Shown piece by piece: positions 1 to 7,400 of a DNA stretch of 12,357 nt. The DNA lies in assembly GCA_934663645.1 (NCBI GenBank), contig CAKUKR010000075.1, forward strand, positions 1 through 12,357, read 5' to 3'. The first letter of the stretch is position 1. Each line of letters starts with the position of its first letter. The notes below the pieces were generated by a model. The model was not told where the DNA came from. It saw only the letters and a program-made list of their open reading frames with translations, and made no database searches. Source of the stretch: an uncultured Muribaculaceae bacterium (GTDB lineage Bacteria > Bacteroidota > Bacteroidia > Bacteroidales > Muribaculaceae). The translations under genes and the position numbers were made by a program.

Positions 1-3000
1 GGGGAGGAGGTGGTCGAGGAGGACGTACCAGACGCGGCCGGCGACGGTGGCGTAGCGGCCGGTGCGGCGCAGCTGGGTGACGTATTCGGCGACTTGGCGT
101 GCGTAGCGGCGGTCGTTCCTCTCTGTTCCGAACTTGTAGTCTATCACGGTGGCGTTGCCGTCGGCATCCACGACTATGCGGTCGGGACGTTCCATGCGCC
201 CCGGCCCTGTGAGTATCGTCCTCTCGGTGAGCACTTCCAGTCCGGGGGCAAACCATTCTGCCACTTCGGGACGCGAGAGTTTCTCGGCGAGGATGCGCCG
301 CGCTTCTTCGCCCTCGCCGGCGGTCAGTGTGCCGTTGATGACGCGGCGGCGTATGGCTGTGTCGAGGTCGGCGGCGGTGACGACATCTGACATGATGTCG
401 TGCAGACGGTTGCCGAGGCTTCGCGGGTCGGGGTCTGCGCTGTTGGCGTGCAAACTCTCTGGGTCGCGGAAATGCAGGAAGCCTGACGGGTCGCGCACAT
501 AGTATTCGGATATGGCGTCGCCGTCGCTCTGGCGCAGTTTGCTGCCGAGGCGTGCTATTGCCTCGCGTGTCAGCGGCTCGCCGATGCACAGCGGCTTGCT
601 GGTGCTGCACTCGTCTTTGGGGATCATGTCATGAGGCAGGGGATAGGCGCAGTCGGTGGCATCGTCATGCGCGAGTTCCTGAAGTTTGGCGAGCAGAGCG
701 TTGGCTGCATACTCTGTCCTGTCCTGGGCAGCAGCTTCTTCGGGAATGAAGATGTACAGCTCGGCAACGGCGCGTGTGAAAGCGACGTAGCTGGTGTTGA
801 TCATGTCCATCCGCACTTCGCGCACATAGTCCTGATACTCCTCATTGTGTACCGTGTCCGCCATGGCAGCCCGGGTCTCTACGGGCAGCATCGGGGGGAT
901 GAGCGCGGCAAGTTCCTTCGGCAGTTCGAGGCCTTCGGGGGCGGTTTTCACCCATCGCCATTCGGTTTTCCGGTCACTGACGGTCTGTTTCCAGTCGAAC
1001 TCGGGTATGATGACACATTGGTATTCAAGTCCTTTGGCCTTGTGTACGGTCATTATGGATATAGCGTCCACGCCTTCGGGCGAGGAGATGCTCTTTTCGC
1101 ACCCTTTTGCGTCCCACCATTGCAGGAAGGAGAGAATGTCGGAGGGGTATCGCTGGCAGTAGTCGAGTACAAGGTCTTGGAAAGCAGCGATAAACGGAGC
1201 CTCGTCAACGCGGCGTTGCTGCGGCACGGCACGCAGGGCGACAGTTTCGACCAGCGAGGGCAGGGCGAGCGAGTCAACGGAGCGGATGAGGCTCTCGAGA
1301 TTGGAGCAGTCGGCGTTGTCGTCGCCGATGAGCTGCATGATTTCAGACGTAGACTTCGCGGGATGCTCGAGCGCAAGCTGGTCGTAGCGGCAGTTGAACA
1401 GCGACAGCGAGAGTGTCTTGCAGTACCATGAGTTGGTGGCCTTGGCGCGTTCCTCCCGGGCTGCTTTCTCCTCGTCAATCGAGCCGTCGGCGATGAGGCG
1501 CATCACTGATATGATGGCCTTGACGCTCTCCGCGCCGGCGATGAGCAGCGACTCCTCGCTGACAAACTCAATCTGCCGGTCGGGGTTGTTCTTGTTATGC
1601 TCCACGAGGGTGTTGATTATCTGTCGTCCCTCCTGGTTTGTGCGCACGAGCACGGCTATGTCGGCATAGTTGTAGCCCCGGCTGTGCAGGTCGGCTATCA
1701 GAGCCGCCACTTCGGCGAAGTGCTTGGGCGGAATGTCGCTGTCGTCGCCGTTGTTCACGTCCGTTTCCATTTTTCCTTTTTCGTAGCAGCGTATTTCGAC
1801 ATATCCCTCGCGCTCCTGTTTGGCGGGGTATTGAGCCACGTTGGCGTACAGGTCGGCGAAAAAGGTTTTGCCGTCGCCCATTACATCGTCTAAATGCGTG
1901 GCAAGCGCGTGAAACACCGAGTTGTTGAACTCAACGACGGTGCGCAAGCTGCGGTGGTTGGTGTTCTCTGCTTTGCTTTCGCCACGCTCTTTCACCTGCC
2001 CCGGGAAATGCAGCGGGACTTTTTGTGAGATGAGCGAGGGGTCGGCGTTGCGGAAGCGGTAGATGCTCTGCTTGGCGTCGCCGATGATGAGGTTGCCGTT
2101 GCCGCGAGACATGCTTTCTGTCACGAGCGGCCGCAGGTTGTCCCACTGCATCGATGAGGTGTCCTGAAACTCGTCGATGAGGAAATGGTCGAGGCGGCTT
2201 CCGAGCCGCTCGTAAATGAATGGCGCGTCATCGTCGCCGATCACGCGGTGCAGTATCGAGTTGGTCTCCGCCATGTCGATGACGTTCTGCTCTGCGAGCA
2301 TATCCGCCGACTTGCGAGCGGCGGCATACATCAGCGGCAGCATACGCATGTTGGCGCGGTACAGCATCCACAGCTTCAATTTCGGCTCTTCCAGTTTGGC
2401 TCTCCAATCCGTCAGGGCATCGATAAATTTGTCATGGAGGGCGACAAAATTCTGCTGGCTTTGGGTCAGTCCGTTCTTTCTCGCTTTTGCATTGAAAGCT
2501 GCCTCCTCGCCGGATTTTTTCGGTATGGTTAAATTGCTCGGGAATTTCACGCCTTTGGCGGCAAGAACCTTATCGATGCGCCCGGGTATGTGCTTTATCG
2601 TATTCTCTTGGTTCTTCAGTTCTTTCTGCAAGGCGCGTGCGGCGGCTTTGGCATCTCTGACAGCACCGCGCAAACCCTTCATTACCGCATCATCGACGAG
2701 CTTGAAGTCGTTGAGGGAGTCCGGGTGCTCGGCGTAGAACTGCTCCAGCTCTTGCCGTACCTTCTTGAACTGCTCGCTTGCCATTTTGCTGACAGCCGTC
2801 ACGATGTCCTTGTACAGCCCCCCCGATGCGGATTTTGCGAAAATGTTCCACCCCTTGGTGCTGTCGGAGGCAGAGCGGTTCATCATTGCCTTGACCCATT
2901 CGGCAACCGCCTTGTCTGGGTTGGCGGAGTTGATGTCTGTGAGCGTCGCGTCCACGGCAGCGCGAGAGATGAAGTCGCTGTCCAGCTCGAGGTCGTAACT

Positions 3001-3420
3001 GTCGTTCATGCCGATTTCGTAAGCGAAAGTGCGCAGTATGGTCTGGAAGAAAGCGTCGATGGTCGATACCTGGAAGTCGCTGTAATTGTTGAGCAGAATG
3101 AACAGCGCGTCCTTGGCAGCGGCGCGTATCTCATCGGCAGACTGGCCTGTGAGATTTTCGAAATCAGCCATGTATGTTGTCTTAGCCGGGTCGAGCGCAG
3201 GGTTGGCGAGGTCGGCAAGGCGTGTGACGATGCGGTCTTTCATCTCCGCAGTGGCCTTGTTGGTGAATGTTATGGCGAGGATGTGCCGCAGCGCGTCCTC
3301 GAGTTCCTTCCCCTTGCGCAAATGGGGAGGGTTGCCCGTGACGAGCATATATTCGAGGAATTTACGGGCGAGGGTGTAAGTCTTGCCAGAGCCGGCGGAA
3401 GCCTTTTGCAAGTCGAGCAT
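1..3420 (-). CDS. addA: AddA/RecB-type UvrD-family helicase with C-terminal PD-(D/E)XK nuclease (3' end cut by window)
   Basis: This is an ATP-dependent helicase-exonuclease of the AddA/RecB class, which processes double-strand DNA ends for recombination. I translated it directly; the frame is open for 1140 codons to the window edge. Visible motifs: Walker A SAGSGKT (residues 8-14), Walker B DEFQD (416-420), GDAKQSIYRFR (447-457), TVHKAKGLEY (791-800) and VAFTRA (879-884). The C-terminal nuclease has H1007, D1080, D1094-Y-K1096, Q1109 and Y1113, so its catalytic set looks complete. The start MLDLQKASAGSGKT puts the P-loop at the very N-terminus, as is usual for Bacteroidales homologues. Length and the final VWYV-like strand suggest only a few residues are missing. 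The AddB partner is not in view and may lie just beyond position 1. It starts 57 bp after the SUI1-like gene, probably in the same transcript. The choice of addA over recB is inference from the single fused nuclease architecture. Confidence 0.93.
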   Translation of the reverse strand, partial: MLDLQKASAGSGKTYTLARKFLEYMLVTGNPPHLRKGKELEDALRHILAITFTNKATAEMKDRIVTRLADLANPALDPAKTTYMADFENLTGQSADEIRAAAKDALFILLNNYSDFQVSTIDAFFQTILRTFAYEIGMNDSYDLELDSDFISRAAVDATLTDINSANPDKAVAEWVKAMMNRSASDSTKGWNIFAKSASGGLYKDIVTAVSKMASEQFKKVRQELEQFYAEHPDSLNDFKLVDDAVMKGLRGAVRDAKAAARALQKELKNQENTIKHIPGRIDKVLAAKGVKFPSNLTIPKKSGEEAAFNAKARKNGLTQSQQNFVALHDKFIDALTDWRAKLEEPKLKLWMLYRANMRMLPLMYAAARKSADMLAEQNVIDMAETNSILHRVIGDDDAPFIYERLGSRLDHFLIDEFQDTSSMQWDNLRPLVTESMSRGNGNLIIGDAKQSIYRFRNADPSLISQKVPLHFPGQVKERGESKAENTNHRSLRTVVEFNNSVFHALATHLDDVMGDGKTFFADLYANVAQYPAKQEREGYVEIRCYEKGKMETDVNNGDDSDIPPKHFAEVAALIADLHSRGYNYADIAVLVRTNQEGRQIINTLVEHNKNNPDRQIEFVSEESLLIAGAESVKAIISVMRLIADGSIDEEKAAREERAKATNSWYCKTLSLSLFNCRYDQLALEHPAKSTSEIMQLIGDDNADCSNLESLIRSVDSLALPSLVETVALRAVPQQRRVDEAPFIAAFQDLVLDYCQRYPSDILSFLQWWDAKGCEKSISSPEGVDAISIMTVHKAKGLEYQCVIIPEFDWKQTVSDRKTEWRWVKTAPEGLELPKELAALIPPMLPVETRAAMADTVHNEEYQDYVREVRMDMINTSYVAFTRAVAELYIFIPEEAAAQDRTEYAANALLAKLQELAHDDATDCAYPLPHDMIPKDECSTSKPLCIGEPLTREAIARLGSKLRQSDGDAISEYYVRDPSGFLHFRDPESLHANSADPDPRSLGNRLHDIMSDVVTAADLDTAIRRRVINGTLTAGEGEEARRILAEKLSRPEVAEWFAPGLEVLTERTILTGPGRMERPDRIVVDADGNATVIDYKFGTERNDRRYARQVAEYVTQLRRTGRYATVAGRVWYVLLDHLLP

Positions 3421-3477
3421 ATCGGTGAAATTTTTTGTGGGTTGTTGATGCGTATAGATTTGGATGTCTGTGGCGTG

Positions 3478-3822
3478 TCAGTTGCACCGCTTGGTGCGGT
3501 ATCCGAGTTTTTCGAGTTCAGCGGCGGCCTTGTCGCGCACGTCGCCCTGCAGCAGTATTTCGCCGTCGCGCTGGCTGCCTCCGCACCCGAGCGACTGCTT
3601 CAGAGAGCGTGCTATCTCTTTCAGCTCTGCGTCGTCGCAGCGGAAGCCCTCGATGACGGTAGCCTCCTTGCCGCGCCGCTTGCGGCGGTCGATGTAAATG
3701 CTGACAGTCTCCTTTTTCTCGCTGCGCGAAGCGGACGCTTGGGGTTCAGGAGCATCCTCCCCCTGCGGTATAGAGCCGGAAGCACCGAGTGCCGCCAGCG
3801 CGTCTTTCCAGTCTGTAGCCAT
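3478..3822 (-). CDS. yciH: SUI1/eIF1-family translation initiation factor (YciH-like)
   Basis: This 114-residue protein belongs to the SUI1/eIF1 family, whose members bind the small ribosomal subunit and influence start-codon fidelity in eukaryotes and archaea; the bacterial role is less clear. The conserved domain covers about residues 38-114, with the family signature GCGGSQRDGEI (79-89) and QGDVRD (92-97), closely matching the E. coli YciH pattern. The first 35 residues are a low-complexity acidic/Ala/Ser linker. The ATG at 3822 follows a good promoter (3852-3883). The gene ends 57 bp before the AddA-like start with no hairpin between them, so the two are probably co-transcribed. The product is cytoplasmic, with no signal peptide. 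The symbol is by homology to E. coli. Confidence 0.92.
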   Translation of the reverse strand: MATDWKDALAALGASGSIPQGEDAPEPQASASRSEKKETVSIYIDRRKRRGKEATVIEGFRCDDAELKEIARSLKQSLGCGGSQRDGEILLQGDVRDKAAAELEKLGYRTKRCN

Positions 3823-3851
3823 AGCTGTGTCGTGGTTAGAGTGTTAGGAAT

Positions 3852-3883
3852 ACAAAGTTACCTATTTTCCCTCACCCCTGCAA
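3852..3883 (-). promoter_or_regulatory. Bacteroidetes-type promoter for the SUI1-like gene
   Basis: On the minus strand a -7 element TAACTTTG (3853-3860) fits TAnnTTTG, and a TTG at 3881-3883 lies 20 bp upstream, the expected -33 position. It sits about 30 bp ahead of the ATG at 3822. It probably drives both the SUI1-like gene and the AddA-like gene. The match to consensus is seen; activity is inferred. Confidence 0.7.
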
Positions 3884-3900
3884 CCCCTTGCCGCGCATAG

Positions 3901-4014
3901 TCGGAGTTCTCCGAGTACTCTGACATTCGGACGCACGCAGGGTGCGTCCCTGCATTTGCGGCTGCTACAAGGGGGAGGAACGCGGGATATGCGTCCCTCC
4001 CCCTGTGCAAATGC
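3901..4014. repeat. Cluster of inverted repeats in the intergenic region
   Basis: The gene-free stretch 3884-4156 holds several perfect or near-perfect inverted repeats. TCGGAG/CTCCGA occupies 3901-3914. GGACGCAC (3929-3936) pairs with GTGCGTCC (3942-3949) across a 5-nt loop. A long composite stem has an outer arm GCATTTGC (3952-3959) pairing with GCAAATGC (4007-4014), and an inner arm at 3970-3983 pairing with 3991-4004 over 14 bp with one mismatch and a 7-nt loop. A 10-nt bulge (3960-3969) separates the arms on the left side. No ORF, T-tract or transposase accompanies it. It resembles a dispersed palindromic repeat element, but copy number cannot be judged from one window. The remainder, 4015-4156, holds only scattered short GCCGA/GCCGTC repeats. 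Confidence 0.6.
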
Positions 4015-4156
4015 GAGCCGTGATAGATTTCTGTCGTGCAGCCGAGCCTAATGAAGCCGAAGCCATTGCTTAGCCGAATGGAGTCTGCATTGCCGAAAGA
4101 GTGACGGGAAACGAGCCGTCGCCGTCAATCAGCCGCCGTCAGCCGAGAAGCCCGTA

Positions 4157-4297
4157 TCAGTGACCTGCAAGCAGCAGTGTCCGCAGCTGCAATGCCACCA
4201 GGATTGTCCCGATAGCGTAGACAAACCATGTGGACTGCATGAACTTGAGACGGACCATGGTCCGCAGCATCGTCATTTTCATTGTTGAGCGTTTCAT
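4157..4297 (-). CDS. Small hypothetical single-pass membrane protein (46 aa)
   Basis: I do not recognise this gene. It is a 46-codon ORF starting at the ATG at 4297 and ending in TGA at 4157. The N-terminal half (residues 1-18) is strongly basic and Met-rich, beginning MKRSTMKMTM, with Arg/Lys at 2, 3, 7, 12, 16 and 18. Residues 22-44 form one hydrophobic segment (STWFVYAIGTILVALQLRT and onward), followed by a short polar end. This is the layout of a small inner-membrane protein with its basic end in the cytoplasm. Support for it being real: a good -7 promoter box 35 bp upstream (4332-4340), an A/C-rich leader typical of the phylum, and isolation from its neighbours by a terminator at 4389-4424. 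It could instead be a chance ORF, since it is short and no homologue can be checked here. Confidence 0.55.
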   Translation of the reverse strand: MKRSTMKMTMLRTMVRLKFMQSTWFVYAIGTILVALQLRTLLLAGH

Positions 4298-4331
4298 AAT
4301 CTTGTTGGCGTTGTTGTTTTGTTTTTACGGT

Positions 4332-4340
4332 GCAAAGTTA
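4332..4340 (-). promoter_or_regulatory. Promoter -7 element for the small membrane protein gene
   Basis: The minus-strand sequence TAACTTTGC matches TAnnTTTG plus the often-following C. It lies 35 bp upstream of the ATG at 4297, leaving a leader of about 28 nt rich in A and C. No TTG is found at the ideal 19-21 bp upstream distance. That position is instead covered by the palindrome at 4352-4368. Confidence 0.6.
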
Positions 4341-4351
4341 CGACGCGGGGT

Positions 4352-4368
4352 CTGCAACGGCGTTGCAG
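4352..4368. promoter_or_regulatory. Perfect 17-bp palindrome over the -33 region, candidate operator
   Basis: CTGCAACG and CGTTGCAG form 8-bp perfect arms around a single central base. The site begins 12 bp upstream of the -7 element of the small gene and covers the usual -33 position. This is the geometry expected for a dimeric regulator competing with or helping the sigma factor. The symmetry is seen; the regulatory role is inferred. Confidence 0.45.
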
Positions 4369-4388
4369 CGGATTGTTAATGTACGATA

Positions 4389-4424
4389 AAAGGGGCTGTG
4401 CCTTGGGTTTGGCACAGCCCCTTT
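4389..4424 (-). terminator. Rho-independent terminator of the adhesin gene
   Basis: A perfect 14-bp stem (4389-4402 with 4411-4424, core GGGGCTGTGCC/GGCACAGCCCC) with an 8-nt loop starts 21 bp after the adhesin stop codon. On the minus strand it ends in a run of T (complement of the A-run at 4388-4391). The stem is A/T-flanked on both sides, so it could also act in the opposite direction. Confidence 0.88.
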
Positions 4425-4445
4425 GTTATGGATGCAGGTGAGCTG

Positions 4446-7400
4446 CTATTTTGCTATTTTGAGTGCGGCACGCTTGCCGTCAATGTTGCAGCAGACGATG
4501 TATACACCGGGTGCGAGCTGTGACAGGTCGATGCTGTCGGCTGCTGCGCAGCGGCGTACTACCTGTCCTGAGACGGTTGCGATGGTGATGTCTGTCGCGC
4601 CATTGGGGAAGAGGATTGTATCGCCGATATGGCGTATGCCGTTGTCTGCGGCGGCCTCGTCAATGCCAGTCTCCGGGTCTATGACGAAACGGAAATCGCT
4701 GAATCGACCCTTGCCGTTCCGGGTGGCGTGGAATGTCACCTGGACGAAGCCGGCGTTGAACTCAATGCGTGCATTTTCGTCTGCCGGTTCGTCGCTCTGC
4801 GTAGACGTTTCGGGTTCTACGGCAAGCAGCTTGAACTCTGCGGTTTCAGCCTGGCTTTCGGGGGCAGCGCAGGTGACGGTGCCTATCTTCTTGTTCATGC
4901 CAGAGCCTTCGAGGTATACGTCGATGTCGTAGGGCGCATTGCCGGCATCGGTGGCAGGAAGTACCGAGATGAGGTATTTCTCGCCGGCAACGGTGTTGAT
5001 CGGCGGTGTGGTGAGGCGGGCGTCGGTGTCGCTGTTGTCTTTGGTGTTGGCGATGCTTGCCGTGTTGCCGTCGAGTTTCCAAGAGGGACCGCCTGTGCCT
5101 GATGAGTTGAGGTTCATCCAGCCGTAGAAGTCTGCCGGCTCGTAAGGCACTTCGAGGTATCCGAACCAAGTGCCGCCGGAGGAGGCATGTCCGAACTCGT
5201 CGCGGGTCTGGTCGTTGTTGTATAGCTTGACCTTGTATGCGTATACACCGGCCTCGGGAATAGCATCGTCAATGTATGCAGCGTAGCCGCCGGGGGCGAG
5301 GTTTTCGGTGTAGGTGCTGATTAGCTCGTCGTTGCGGTATATCTCCGCTTTCGTTATAATGGGCTGCATGTCCTCGATGCTGCTAGTCGTGGGGTTCTGC
5401 CATATCAGTTCGGCGATGAGCTGGTGGTTGGGGTATGCTCTGACTGTGAACATCTGGGCAGCATCCGGTATGTAGGGGATGTCCGCCATTTCGACCTTGC
5501 TGATGATGATCGCGTCATAATACTCGTTGTCGTAGACGTATCGTCCTTTTGCCTGGATAGCAAACGAGAACTTGCCTGTTTCGGCAGCGACGATGTAGAA
5601 GTCGTGCTGCACCGCCGAGCCGTCGCCGTGCATGAGCAGCGACTGCGGGTCGGGGATGTCTGTTTGCTGGCCGCCGGCGGGCACGATGCCGACATTGAGC
5701 GAGAAGTCTGGACGGCCTCTGCTCTCGGAGATGGAGAACTTGTAGCAATGTCCTGCGACGAGGTCAAACGGCGCGGAGAGGAGAGTGTAGTCCAGGTCTG
5801 TGAAGATGCGGGTGTTTGTGTCAAGGATTGCGCCGCCGTTGTCAGACAGTTCCCATTCCGCGCCACTGTCATTGTTGTTGTGCGTAGACCAGAGCGAGAA
5901 GTAGCGGCTGTCGGAGAAGTCGCAGCTGTAGGGGAGCGTCTGTGTCTTGTCGCCCACCCACTCGGTCCATACGGATGTGGGTGTGTCGCAAGCGTCGCTG
6001 CCGAGGTATGTGATTACTTTCACCTCGTGTATGCCGATGCCTACGCCATCGAGCTGGCAGGTGACGGCATTGCCGGGAGTCATGTCGGCTTCCGCAGTGA
6101 GCGTGCTGACGAGTGTGCCGTCGAGCGTCACCTCAATCTTGGAGAGGTTGCCGGACAGAGCCTTGCCTGTATTGTCGAGCGTCGGGTTGGTCCATGCCAG
6201 CGAGACGCTGCTGTCGCCGGTGACTGTGGCTGCGAGGTCGGAGACGGCAGCCGGCATGACGACGGAGCGGTGTACGGAGAGGGCGCAGATGCGCAGGGGA
6301 GAGGAGCCAGCTGAAGGTCCTGCGCCGCGTATGGCGATGTTGTAAGTCCCCGGTTCGGTGACTTCAAAATACACGGTCTTCTCGGTTGGAGTTTTCTGTA
6401 TGTTGTTGAAAGAGTCGATCTTGCGGGTGTATCCGTCGGCAACATATCCGCTGCCGAGGTATACCTCTGTCTCTGTGCTGCACCAGCCGTCGAACTGCCT
6501 CAGTGTGGTGTTGAGCACATACACGCCGGGCTGGTCAAACGCCAAGGGGGGGAATATGAGCCAGTTGTCGTATATGTTGGCAGCTGCGAGGCGGATGTCA
6601 GTGCCGGTCTCGCTGTCGGTGTACAGTTCCCAGTCGCCGGTGAATGTCGCGCCCGGGCCGCGGAACGGTGCGTAGTAGTTGTTGAAATGCTCTTCGGTCA
6701 TCGAGGCGATGCCTGCGTCAAACGGCAGCGACTGTGTCTCGATGAGGCCGATGTAGGGCACGCGGACGATGCTGCGTGCGCTGCGTATGCCGTTCAGTTC
6801 CACCTCAACGGCGTATGTGTGCTTGCCCTCGGTCAGCCCGCTGGCGGCGTTGTCAGTCCAAGAAGTGGCATCGCCGGGCAGTGTTTGTGCCAGCACATCG
6901 TCGCGGTAAACGTATACGTTGCTTATTGCAGCTCCTGAGGGGAGGTCTGCACCATCAACGTCCTTGGAGGGCAGCGTCCATGAAAGGTTGGCCTCGATAG
7001 CGCGTTCAGCAGCTGGCTTGACGGTGAGGTCGGAGACCTTGGCGGGGGTGAGGATGTCTACAGACACCTCAAGCCCCGTGATGTATGTGGTGTGGTAGGT
7101 AGCTGACGAGTGTGCGTGGAAACCGAAATAGTAGTTGCCGGTTTCTGTCGGTGTGAATGATATGACCTCTTTGGCCCACGTGTCACGGAACGACTGTTTG
7201 ATGTCAATCATGACTTTGCCTGCTTTCAGTCCGGCGACGGTTGGTGTCTGCGCGGCGTACAGGGTTAAGTCTTCGAGATAGCTATTCTGACCTTCAATGT
7301 GCCAGAAGCGCACCTTGTATTCATGCCCGGCGGTAAGCCTTACAGCGGGGGAAACGATCCAGTCATCTCCAGGGTAGCTGTATGTCCTGAATTCTGCTCC

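Noticed and set aside
631..1431. 266-codon plus-strand open frame
   Set aside because: Antisense to the helicase motifs TVHKAKGLEY and VAFTRA; no domain or promoter supports it.
2590..3900. 436-codon plus-strand open frame
   Set aside because: It is antisense to the AddA-like and SUI1-like genes, whose motifs are unmistakable. The translation is low-complexity Val/Ala/Arg-rich with no recognisable domain, a common artefact of GC-rich DNA.
5424..6314. 296-codon plus-strand open frame inside the adhesin gene
   Set aside because: Lies opposite the third and fourth modules of the adhesin; composition is that of a shadow frame and no start signals are present.
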